NCBI GenBank assembly: GCA_963677695.2
Contig: CAXXUJ010000001.1
Location: forward strand, 1,116,001-1,180,000
DNA length: 64,000 bases
Reading direction: 5' to 3'
Source of the DNA: SABI01 sp963677695
GTDB lineage: Bacteria > Spirochaetota > Spirochaetia > Sphaerochaetales > Sphaerochaetaceae
The notes beneath the pieces were generated by a model. The model did no database searches. It saw only the letters and a program-made list of their open reading frames with translations, and had not been told where the DNA came from. Position 1 is the stretch's first letter, and every line of letters begins with the position of its first letter. Positions 52,054-59,972 of the stretch are shown in pieces. The translations under genes and the position numbers were made by a program.

Positions 52054-52089
52054 AATACGTATTATGCAACAAGTGAGATACTAATGCAA
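52054..52089 (-). promoter_or_regulatory. Promoter of the leftward operon with overlapping operator
   Basis: On the minus strand TTGCAT (52089-52084) is followed after 17 nt by CATAAT (52066-52061). The perfect palindrome AATACGTATT (52054-52063) overlaps the -10 box, the position of a repressor site. The 8-bp core ATACGTAT recurs at 42854-42861. Confidence 0.65.
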
Positions 52090-52218
52090 GTGAAAAAATA
52101 AAGAATACTTCTATAAAACTGATGAAATAGTAATAAACAGCTATATATATAAGGAATACATGCTTAATTGAATTGACTTGGTGAGAATGAATAAGTATGA
52201 ATTTGTATCTAAAAAAAC

Positions 52219-52246
52219 TTGACAACCTGAAAATATATATTAGAAT
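52219..52246 (+). promoter_or_regulatory. Promoter of the oligomer importer operon
   Basis: TTGACA (52219-52224) and TAGAAT (52241-52246) are 16 nt apart. Predicted transcription starts near 52253. The ~70-nt leader holds AGGGA-N4-TCCCT (about 52258-52271) and ACATG-N4-CATGT (52285-52298) inverted repeats before an AAGGAG ribosome-binding site. The rest of the 320-nt gap is AT-rich with no gene. Confidence 0.7.
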
Positions 52247-52323
52247 CATATCTTAGATAGGGAAGTATCCCTCTCTGAATTCGAACATGTCCGCATGTAC
52301 AAAAACAAAAAGGAGTTGAAAAG

Positions 52324-53946
52324 ATGAGAAAACTAACTGTGCTGATCTTAACAGTTCTCGTACTGTTCTCAGCTGCAAGTCTCTGGGCCGGCGGTGATAA
52401 GGAAGCTGCCAGCAAACCCGTAACCGCAGCAACAGGCGTATATCCGGCACCTCCAGCTGGTTGGACTGAAGCTGATGCGACTGAATCGTTCACGTATCAG
52501 GTCTCTTCCGCACTTCCTATTCTTCATCCATGGGATGGAGGTGGAAATGATACAACAGGTGTTGTAGCATATCTTATTTTCGATCCGCTCGTACGGGTAG
52601 ATGAAGAAGGTAACTATGTTCCCTCACTCGCTACATCCTGGGAATTCAGCGCTGACTATTCACAGATCAAGCTGAACCTTCGTGATAACGTATACTTCCA
52701 GAGCGGAAACAAGTTCTCTGCTGACGACGTTGTGTACAGATTCGAGGATATCAGAGATAATCCCAATTATCCTGCAAGCTCGGTACGCGGTTGGAGACAG
52801 TATCTCGGAGAGATCGAAAAAGTTGATGACTTGACTGTGATCATCCATTTCGCACAGCCGATGCCTCGTTTCTGGATGCTTGCTACTCAGGCAAGACTCA
52901 TGATTGCTGACAGCAAGCTCTGGAAAGAGATGGGTCATGACGCATTCTGGCAGAAACCCGTCGGAACCGGTCCGTACGTTGTCGACAAGTATGACAAGGC
53001 GAACAGTATCGTGAAAGTAGCCCTCAGAACAGATGAACATGGGTACTGGGGATATGATGATGGCAAGCGCTGGACCAATGTAAAAAACATTACGATCCAG
53101 TACTCACCTGAAGGTCAGACCCGTCTTGCAGCACTGAGAGCAGGCGAAGTCCAGATGGTTGATACCATTCCTACAACAGACAAGGCTATTCTGGAAGGTG
53201 AAGGTTTCACCGTACAGACCATGAACCCGAACAACGTTGTGTTCCTGCAGACAGCAAGTGCTCCTGGAGACATCTTCGACAACCAGAAACTGAGAGAAGC
53301 TCTCTCACTTTCTCTCGACCGAGAACTGATCGTTGATGCTCTTCTTTCCGGATTCGGAAAAGCCGCTAACTGGCCTTCACGTCCTGGAGACTACGGGTAT
53401 GTTGATAAGCAGGGTTATACCTTCGATCCCGAAAGAGCAAAACAGCTCGTCAAGGAATCAGGATACAAGGGCGAAGCTATTGATTTCATCTATACCAGCT
53501 CGACAGTCAATATCGGTGGTGAGCTGACACAGGCTATCCAGTCCATGGCAGCTGATGTAGGCATCAATCTCAAGATCAAACCGTTGGAAGTCGCTATGTA
53601 TGATGACGCCCGTGCAAATCATGACTATGACCTGGCACTCGGCGCAATCTCTGATGACGGTACCATGTGGTGGAAGCTCTGTGCAGAGGTTATTGGAAAT
53701 GACAGATTCAATACCGGATTCCAGAATGCAGAACTCAAAGCACTTGGAAAGCAGGCTCAGACCATTATCGACCCTGCAAAAGCTGATGCGGTATTCACCG
53801 AGATGTATAACATAGAGATGGTCGACTACGCACCGAACATCTATCTGTACTGGCCGACTATCATCAATGCATGGGATGCAGGCGTGACAGGTATGCAGTA
53901 CCATAAGGAACAGTTCCCTGACCTTGGCGGTATTGTTCTTCAGTAA
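52324..53946 (+). CDS. Dpp/Opp-type ABC importer substrate-binding protein (SBP family 5)
   Basis: This is a 540-residue periplasmic protein. The signal peptide MRKLTVLILTVLVLFSAASLWA is followed by GGDKEAASK, with no lipobox cysteine. The SBP_bac_5 landmarks follow: YLIFDPLVRVDEEGNYVPSLATSWEFS, LRDNVYFQSGNKFSADDVVYRFEDI, VGTGPYVVDKYD, NQKLREALSLSLDRELIVDALLSGFG and GYTFDPERAKQLVKESGY. Members bind peptides, nickel, or plant oligosaccharides (as in Thermotoga). The enzymes in this island favour an oligosaccharide or glycoconjugate over a peptide. It is first in the importer operon and is followed by two hairpins. Confidence 0.92.
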   Translation: MRKLTVLILTVLVLFSAASLWAGGDKEAASKPVTAATGVYPAPPAGWTEADATESFTYQVSSALPILHPWDGGGNDTTGVVAYLIFDPLVRVDEEGNYVPSLATSWEFSADYSQIKLNLRDNVYFQSGNKFSADDVVYRFEDIRDNPNYPASSVRGWRQYLGEIEKVDDLTVIIHFAQPMPRFWMLATQARLMIADSKLWKEMGHDAFWQKPVGTGPYVVDKYDKANSIVKVALRTDEHGYWGYDDGKRWTNVKNITIQYSPEGQTRLAALRAGEVQMVDTIPTTDKAILEGEGFTVQTMNPNNVVFLQTASAPGDIFDNQKLREALSLSLDRELIVDALLSGFGKAANWPSRPGDYGYVDKQGYTFDPERAKQLVKESGYKGEAIDFIYTSSTVNIGGELTQAIQSMAADVGINLKIKPLEVAMYDDARANHDYDLALGAISDDGTMWWKLCAEVIGNDRFNTGFQNAELKALGKQAQTIIDPAKADAVFTEMYNIEMVDYAPNIYLYWPTIINAWDAGVTGMQYHKEQFPDLGGIVLQ

Positions 53947-53972
53947 AACAGATCACCAAGATACACAAGCTA

Positions 53973-54002
53973 CCGGCACTGTACGTTTCAGTGCAGTGCC
54001 GG
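53973..54002 (+). other. Hairpin after the family 5 binding-protein gene
   Basis: CCGGCACTG pairs with CAGTGCCGG (9 bp, 12-nt loop), 26 nt after the binding-protein stop. No T-tract follows (AATAAAAAAA), so an mRNA stabiliser is likelier than a terminator. Confidence 0.7.
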
Positions 54003-54035
54003 AATAAAAAAACAAATTATGATTGGTTCTACCTG

Positions 54036-54070
54036 CACACCGGATGGTATCATGGAAAAGCATCCGTGTG
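54036..54070 (+). other. Second hairpin before the first permease gene
   Basis: CACACCGGATG pairs with CATCCGTGTG with one bulged C around a 14-nt loop. It sits 34 nt upstream of the permease ATG at 54104. Confidence 0.5.
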
Positions 54071-54103
54071 GGCGGGTGTAGACCAATGACTGAGGCTTAT
54101 TCC

Positions 54104-55021
54104 ATGAGAAGTATATTGAGAAGATTGGGGTTTTCACTCTTTGTCCTTATCGGTGTCACCATCATCGCTTTCGGGCTTCTGAGAATCGGTGGAGGAGACC
54201 CGGCAAGAATGATGGCCGGAGGACTGGCTTCTGAAGAGGAAGTGAAGGAATACCGTGTGCGGATGGGGCTTGATCAGCCTTTGATCGTCCAGTACGGGGT
54301 GTATATCGAAGGTCTCCTGCATGGTGACCTAGGCTATTCCTGGAACTACAAGCAGCCGGTAGCTGAACTGCTTTCAGTCCGTATCGTCCAGACACTGAGA
54401 CTGGCCGGACTCGGACTGCTGTGGGCTTTCACATTCTCAATAGCCTTGGGAATCATAGCCGGTATTCACCAGGGGAGCGGTATCGATTTCGCGGCGATTT
54501 TCTTTGCGATAATCGGGCAATCGATGTCGATCGTCTGGCTTGGATTCATGCTCATCCTGATATTCGGGGTGAAACTCGGGGTTCTGCCGACACAGGGGCT
54601 GGGCGGCTTCGAGCATATGATCATGCCCGCCCTGTGTATCGGATTCGGTGTCGCCTCGAAACAGACCCGTCTGATGCGATCCGGTATGGTTGATGTTCTG
54701 AGAGAAGACTATGTCGTTGCCACCAGGGCGCGCGGGATATCAAAGAACAAGACCTACTTCAAGTACGCACTGAAGAACGCTCTGCTTCCCATCGCAACAA
54801 ATATGGGAACGGAACTGGGACGTATGCTCGCAGGAATGGTCGTTGTAGAAAATATCTTCAACTGGCCGGGAATGGGACAGCTCATCATTCAGGCAATCAA
54901 TATGCGCGACTACCAGCTGGTTCAGTCACTTCTTCTGGTCACTTCGGTCATGCTTGTTCTGGGTAATCTTCTTGCCGACATTGCATACACCATTATTGAT
55001 CCGCGAATCAAATTTAATTAG
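54104..55021 (+). CDS. Dpp/Opp-type ABC importer permease 1 (DppB/OppB type)
   Basis: This is a 305-residue permease. The typical family start is MRSILRRLGFSLFVLIGVTIIAFGLLRIGGGDPA, so I begin at the ATG at 54104; the longer frames to 54086 or 54023 add residues the family lacks. Six spans are predicted. The EAA-type coupling loop reads REDYVVATRARGISKNKTYFKYALKNALLP (residues ~200-229). NWPGMGQLIIQAINMRDYQLVQ follows near the C-terminus. It pairs with the DppC-type permease encoded 14 nt downstream. Confidence 0.92.
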   Translation: MRSILRRLGFSLFVLIGVTIIAFGLLRIGGGDPARMMAGGLASEEEVKEYRVRMGLDQPLIVQYGVYIEGLLHGDLGYSWNYKQPVAELLSVRIVQTLRLAGLGLLWAFTFSIALGIIAGIHQGSGIDFAAIFFAIIGQSMSIVWLGFMLILIFGVKLGVLPTQGLGGFEHMIMPALCIGFGVASKQTRLMRSGMVDVLREDYVVATRARGISKNKTYFKYALKNALLPIATNMGTELGRMLAGMVVVENIFNWPGMGQLIIQAINMRDYQLVQSLLLVTSVMLVLGNLLADIAYTIIDPRIKFN

Positions 55022-55035
55022 ATGGGGATAGGACT

Positions 55036-55890
55036 GTGAAAGTTAATCGTATTTTACGGAAAATGTGGAAAAGCAAGCTCTTTATGATAGGAGCAGTGCT
55101 GTTGTTCATACTTATTGCCATCTGTGCAACCTCGAGTCTCTGGGTTCAGTGGGATCCCACGGTTTCGAGTCTGAGGGACAGACTTCTCAAACCTGACTGG
55201 TTCCAGAACGGGCTCAAAGGTCATCCCTTCGGGACAGACCCCCTGGGAAGAGATGTCTTCACCCGCCTCGTCGTAGGAGGCTGGGTCTCACTCAAGATTA
55301 CCTTCTCCGTTACCGTGGTTGCTATGTCGATCGGAGCTTTCGTAGGACTGCTGTCAGGATATTACGGCGGAATCCTCGATATGATCATGATGAGGATATC
55401 GGATATGCTGCTGGCGATTCCGCAGCTGATGCTGGCTATCGTTGTCGTGTCTGTTCTCGGACCGTCCATGTTCAATTTGATATTCACTCTCTCGGTCACG
55501 AGCTGGGTTGCCACGGCGCGTCTGGTACGTTCCGTTGTATTGAATATGAAGCATCAGGAATTTGTGTCCGCTTCACGTGTCCTTGGAGCACCAACCAGGC
55601 GAATCATATGGAAGGAACTGTTCCCGAATACCGTGACACAGCTGATGATCGCTGCGAGCGGACACTTCGGAGGAACAATTCTCGTTGAAACGAACCTCAG
55701 TTATCTGGGGATGGGTGTTCCTGTCCCGACTCCATCCTGGGGAAACCTCATTTCTGATGGAAGACAGTATATCGCTGCAGCACCATGGGTTGTCATTGCT
55801 CCCGGTATTGCACTGATGCTCACTGTCCTCGGATTCAACTTCCTGGGAGATGGAATTCGTGATGTATTTGACCCGAAGAATCAAGACTGA
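55036..55890 (+). CDS. Dpp/Opp-type ABC importer permease 2 (DppC/OppC type)
   Basis: This is a 284-residue permease with a GTG start (55036) behind AGGAC. Family stretches are HPFGTDPLGRDVFTRLVVGGWVSLKI (residues ~63-88), the membrane segment MSIGAFVGLLSGYYGG, the coupling loop KHQEFVSASRVLGAPTRRIIWKELFPN, and LSYLGMGVPVPTPSWGNLISDGRQYI. The last of these is diagnostic for the OppC/DppC subunit. It forms the channel with permease 1 and is energised by the two ATPases that follow. Confidence 0.92.
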   Translation: MKVNRILRKMWKSKLFMIGAVLLFILIAICATSSLWVQWDPTVSSLRDRLLKPDWFQNGLKGHPFGTDPLGRDVFTRLVVGGWVSLKITFSVTVVAMSIGAFVGLLSGYYGGILDMIMMRISDMLLAIPQLMLAIVVVSVLGPSMFNLIFTLSVTSWVATARLVRSVVLNMKHQEFVSASRVLGAPTRRIIWKELFPNTVTQLMIAASGHFGGTILVETNLSYLGMGVPVPTPSWGNLISDGRQYIAAAPWVVIAPGIALMLTVLGFNFLGDGIRDVFDPKNQD

Positions 55891-55976
55891 CCCGTCGGAT
55901 ATCCAATTCCGAGGTGTGAAAGGATACGGAAGGAATATGGACACAATTATTACCTTTGAAGGAGAAGTGCGAACCC

Positions 55977-56963
55977 ATGCCTGATATACATGACGATAAT
56001 GAATTATTAACCATAAAGGATCTTTACGTGGAATACCGCTCCGGAGGAGCTGTCGCGAAAGCAGTGAATGGAGTCAACCTGACAATAAGGAAGGGAGAAG
56101 CTGTAGGACTCGTCGGAGAGAGCGGAGCAGGTAAGACGACGACGGCCCTTTCCATTCTGAACCTTCTGCCGGAAAAAGTCAGCTTTGTCACCAGAGGTGA
56201 TATCCACTTCAATGGGATGTCTGTCTTCAATATGTCTGAAAAGGATCTGAACGGCATGAGAGGAGGTCAGATAGGGATGGTGTTTTCCAATCCGCTGACT
56301 TCTCTCAATCCCCTGTTCACCATAGGTCACCAGATCACCATGGTCTTGGAGAAACACAAGAAAATGGAGAAGAAGGAGGCTGAGGAAACGGCAGGAGATC
56401 TTCTTGAGCTCGTCGGTCTGCCGAGAGAGCGGATGAAGCAGTTCCCTCATGAATTCTCAGGTGGGATGAGACAGCGAGTAGGAATCGTGGCCGCACTGTG
56501 CTGTTCTCCGCAGCTGCTCATTCTTGATGAACCGACCACTGCCCTTGATGTTACGATTCAGGCACAGATTCTGGAGATCATGAAACGACTTCAGAACGAA
56601 TATAAGACGTCAATGCTGATGATAACTCACAATCTCGGTATCGTTTCTGAGCTTTGTGAAAGGGTGGCGATCATGTATGGCGGTGAGATCGTGGAAACAG
56701 GATCAGTGAGGGAAGTCTTCGAGCATCCTAAACACTGGTATACTCACGGTCTTCTCGATGCGATTCCCAAACTGACTGGACCCCGAGTTGACCTGAAAGC
56801 GCTGCCCGGCCTCGTCGCCAACGCGCAGAATCTTCCTTCGGGATGTAAATTTCACGAACGCTGCAGCCACAAACTGGAAGTCTGCGACAGTAAGATACCT
56901 GAGATGAAACAGGTCGGAACGGATCATTACGCTGCCTGCTGGGATGCGGAGGGAAAGAAATGA
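55977..56963 (+). CDS. Dpp/Opp-type ABC importer ATPase 1 (OppD/DppD type)
   Basis: This is a 328-residue ATPase from the ATG at 55977; a TTG at 55956 is in frame but overlaps the AAGGAG. Walker A is GESGAGKTTT (residue ~39), the Q loop is VFSNPLTSLNP, the signature is FSGGMRQRVGI, Walker B is LLILDEPTTALDVT, and the H loop is ITHNLGI. The C-terminal oligopeptide tail includes CKFHERCSH and other cysteines that often bind an iron-sulphur cluster in this family. Its last bases overlap ATPase 2 by 4 nt. It is complete and has all catalytic motifs. Confidence 0.92.
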   Translation: MPDIHDDNELLTIKDLYVEYRSGGAVAKAVNGVNLTIRKGEAVGLVGESGAGKTTTALSILNLLPEKVSFVTRGDIHFNGMSVFNMSEKDLNGMRGGQIGMVFSNPLTSLNPLFTIGHQITMVLEKHKKMEKKEAEETAGDLLELVGLPRERMKQFPHEFSGGMRQRVGIVAALCCSPQLLILDEPTTALDVTIQAQILEIMKRLQNEYKTSMLMITHNLGIVSELCERVAIMYGGEIVETGSVREVFEHPKHWYTHGLLDAIPKLTGPRVDLKALPGLVANAQNLPSGCKFHERCSHKLEVCDSKIPEMKQVGTDHYAACWDAEGKK

Positions 56964-57997
56964 GTGAATTAATGCATAAGAACACCATGAATACAGAAGT
57001 GGAACCTCTTATCAAGGTAAGAAATCTGAAAAAGTACTTCGACCTGAACGGGGGTAAGCTGCTGCATGCAGTTGACGATATCTCGTTCGATATCATGCCG
57101 GAGGAAACTCTCGGTCTGGTAGGGGAGAGCGGCTGCGGGAAATCCACGGTAGGAAACCTCCTCGTGAAACTTCATGAGGCCACTGAAGGTCATATGTACT
57201 GTGAAGGAAAGGATGTCGTTACCGCGAATTCCCGTGAGATGAAACAGCTCAGGAAAGAGATGCAGATGATCTTCCAGGATCCCTATTCTTCTCTGAATCC
57301 TAGAGAAACCATCAATACGATTCTTGCCGACCCTTTCCAGATTTATAAGACAGCGAGAGGAAAAGGTCTTCAGGCGAAGGTCTCTGAATTAGCTGAGAGT
57401 GTAGGACTAGAACCCTATGTACTTGAGAAATTCCCTCATGAACTGGACGGGGGGAAAAGGCAGCTGACAGGCATAGCACGTGCCCTTTCCCTGAATCCCA
57501 AGTTCATCGTCTGCGATGAACCTGTTTCCGCCCTTGACGTATCTGTTCAGGCAAAAATCATCAATCTTCTCATACAGATGAAAAAGAAGATGAAACTCTC
57601 CTACCTATTCATCTCACACGACCTCTCTGTTGTACGCCATATATCTGACAGGGTCGCTGTCATGTATCTCGGACAGCTTGTAGAGGTCGCGGAAACTGAT
57701 GAGATCTTCAATAACACCCTCCATCCCTACTCGATAGCTCTCCTCTCCGCCGTTCCCCAGATCGATTTTTCAAACAAGAAGAAACGTATCGTACTGAAGG
57801 GGGATGTTCCCAGTCCGATCAATCCAAAACCAGGGTGCAGATTCGCCCCAAGGTGCTGGATGGCACAAGATATCTGCAGAGCAGAGACTCCCGAGCTTGT
57901 CGATGCAGGACCGGGACACAGGGTTGCATGTCACTTCTGGAAGGAAAGCCGTACATCAGCGTCTGAGTATTCTCAGACACAGGAACTGGACGGTTAG
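56960..57997 (+). CDS. Dpp/Opp-type ABC importer ATPase 2 (OppF/DppF type)
   Basis: This is a 345-residue ATPase. Walker A is GESGCGKSTV (residue ~57), the Q loop IFQDPYSSLNP, Walker B FIVCDEPVSALDVS, and H loop ISHDLSVV. The signature is unusual: HELDGGKRQ in place of LSGGQRQ, so the first serine is aspartate. I recall similar LDGG forms in some clostridial-type OppF proteins, so this may be a clade feature rather than a fault. The C-terminal tail has CRFAPRCWMAQDICRAETPE. It forms a heterodimer with ATPase 1. The intergenic hairpin at 58072 follows before hydrolase paralogue 4. Confidence 0.9.
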   Translation: MSELMHKNTMNTEVEPLIKVRNLKKYFDLNGGKLLHAVDDISFDIMPEETLGLVGESGCGKSTVGNLLVKLHEATEGHMYCEGKDVVTANSREMKQLRKEMQMIFQDPYSSLNPRETINTILADPFQIYKTARGKGLQAKVSELAESVGLEPYVLEKFPHELDGGKRQLTGIARALSLNPKFIVCDEPVSALDVSVQAKIINLLIQMKKKMKLSYLFISHDLSVVRHISDRVAVMYLGQLVEVAETDEIFNNTLHPYSIALLSAVPQIDFSNKKKRIVLKGDVPSPINPKPGCRFAPRCWMAQDICRAETPELVDAGPGHRVACHFWKESRTSASEYSQTQELDG

Positions 57998-58071
57998 AGC
58001 GGGAATGAAAGGAGACCCGGAGGCCTGCAAGGAAGTGGCATCGGGTCTGATGACGTGGGAACAATAGATTG

Positions 58072-58115
58072 AAACCGGCTCCATCCTTCCTTTCCTATGA
58101 GGAAGATGCCGGTTT
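58072..58115 (+). other. Nested hairpin between importer and hydrolase paralogue 4
   Basis: AAACCGGC and GCCGGTTT (8 bp) enclose a second stem ATCCTTCC/GGAAGAT. It lies 75 nt after the ATPase 2 stop and 31 nt before paralogue 4. No T-tract follows, so read-through is expected. Confidence 0.55.
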
Positions 58116-58145
58116 GTCGTGATGAGATGAAGGAGAATACGAAAG

Positions 58146-59939
58146 ATGAGTTATTCATATTCATACGAGAATATCGAGCTGTGGGATGAGAAGGTTTGGG
58201 AGGAGAGGATAAGTCCGGTCTTTCCCCTGGTGAAATGGATCGGGGGTGCACAGACACTTGATGATTCTCCCTATCATTCTCCTGTGAATGGAGTGACAGG
58301 GGAAGCCTGCCAGTCTCTTGATATCTATTACCCGAAGACGAACAGCGTTGCTATCCCCGAGGTGATCGATTCCTGGAAGGAACGGAATGTGACCTACGAG
58401 TGCCGCTCGCAGGGTGGTATCAACTGGATTATCATGGCACCGACCTCGTGTATGAGTGACTACGGAAAGAAGCTCCCGACACTGGTCGTATTCACGAAAG
58501 AGGATACAACCGATCCGTACTGGGCTATGAAGACCCTTGAAAAGTATGATGCGTACAATACCATGGTATCTGAAGACCAGGACAAGATAGTCGTCTACCT
58601 CGCAGCGCCCGGTTCCGACCTGTATAGGGTCTATGTGAATATTCTGCAGGAAGCTTTTGTATTCATTCCGGGCGATGTGAAGTCGGTATTCCTCGATGTA
58701 AGTACCTGTATTGACGCCGGTATATCCCTCTCCCTCATTCCTGATTTCATCTATCAGGACGCAGCAGGTGTCTCCGTTTCCAATCCCGATGCTTTCATTA
58801 CTCCCTTCGGAAGTGCTGAAGTCCCTGCGCTCGATATCACGGGAAGGTGGGAGAATGCATGCAGTCTCAGCCGTGATCAGGTCTCACTGGAGAACTGGAG
58901 TTCCCCTGGATTCGATCTCCAGAGGGTAATCCACAGCGAGACAGGGAAGCGTTTCGCTGAGGGGATGGCTCTCGAATACAATTACAATTCCGTGTATGAA
59001 GAAGGCTTTCTGGAATATTGCCGGAATATGGGATTGAAATATGTGAATCATGAAACCGACCTGAGGCGATGGAAGATCGCAGCACCGCTTTCTGCCTTTG
59101 AGGAACCGGATAAGAAACTGCCGGTGATGTGTGTGTTTCAGGAAGTGAATCTCTCGAACGAACATCTCGCGGTGACAAGTGCTAGTTACTTCTATGAATA
59201 TCTCAGAATCGCAGCACAGAGCGAATGCATCCTCCTGTTCTTCGTACTCGAGGATGTGGAATCGAATGAACTGCTTGTCAAGATTCTTGAGGAAGCATCT
59301 CAGACCTATCCGATGATTGACACCAGTCGTGTCTACCTTTCAGGACATTCACACAATGGATATTATTCCCTCGAATTTGCTGTCAGGCATCCTGAGCTGA
59401 TAGCGGGTGTAGCGACCTTCGGTGACGTTCCCGGCATGCAGAACACCGCACTGTTCCGTTTGAATGAGGAAAAGATTGCATACATGAGTACGCTCGACAT
59501 CCCTGTGATCAACCTCGTCGGGTACAGAGAGCCTAAGAGGCATTTCCCTATGAACGCGGATGGAGATGCCTATCGGCCGGAACATCTTCCTGCACCTCTG
59601 GCAACTTTCAAACTTCGGGCTGAAAGTCTGCAGCTGAGGCTGAAGGCCTTCAACTGTCCCATGAAATCATTTGAGGAGATAGCTGCCACGAAGGATAGTC
59701 CGGAAAAGGCTATACGAATGCTGGGAGTCCCCGGTGATAAGAGTGAAACCCTCTGGCTTGACGGGTTTGAAGTATATATTGTCGACATCAAAAACAATGA
59801 AGGGAAATATCATCTCAGGTTGGTGGGAGAAGAGAACATGCCTCACAATACCACTCCTGTTCAGCAGGATCTCTCCTGGTCATTCCTCAGGCGGTTTGCC
59901 CGCGACCAGAAAACAGGAAAAATCATCGAACTATACTAG
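58146..59939 (+). CDS. Tandem alpha/beta-hydrolase paralogue 4 (unrecognised family)
   Basis: This is a 597-residue paralogue, the longest of the four. It starts MSYSYSYENIELWDEKVW and ends FLRRFARDQKTGKIIELY. Lobe 2 carries LSGHSHNGYYS with Ser402 and MPHNTTPV with His567; LWLDGFEVYIVDIKN before it may supply the acid. Lobe 1 has VFLDVSTCIDAG in the elbow position and repeats the scaffold (VIDSWKERNVTYECRS / FLEYCRNMGLKYVNHE). It lies in the importer transcript, 148 nt after ATPase 2 and 33 nt before the tandem MBL gene. This direct link to an ABC importer argues that the family acts on the imported compound inside the cell. Confidence 0.82.
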   Translation: MSYSYSYENIELWDEKVWEERISPVFPLVKWIGGAQTLDDSPYHSPVNGVTGEACQSLDIYYPKTNSVAIPEVIDSWKERNVTYECRSQGGINWIIMAPTSCMSDYGKKLPTLVVFTKEDTTDPYWAMKTLEKYDAYNTMVSEDQDKIVVYLAAPGSDLYRVYVNILQEAFVFIPGDVKSVFLDVSTCIDAGISLSLIPDFIYQDAAGVSVSNPDAFITPFGSAEVPALDITGRWENACSLSRDQVSLENWSSPGFDLQRVIHSETGKRFAEGMALEYNYNSVYEEGFLEYCRNMGLKYVNHETDLRRWKIAAPLSAFEEPDKKLPVMCVFQEVNLSNEHLAVTSASYFYEYLRIAAQSECILLFFVLEDVESNELLVKILEEASQTYPMIDTSRVYLSGHSHNGYYSLEFAVRHPELIAGVATFGDVPGMQNTALFRLNEEKIAYMSTLDIPVINLVGYREPKRHFPMNADGDAYRPEHLPAPLATFKLRAESLQLRLKAFNCPMKSFEEIAATKDSPEKAIRMLGVPGDKSETLWLDGFEVYIVDIKNNEGKYHLRLVGEENMPHNTTPVQQDLSWSFLRRFARDQKTGKIIELY

Positions 59940-59972
59940 GAATGAAGACAGAACATAGGTAAGGAAATATAT

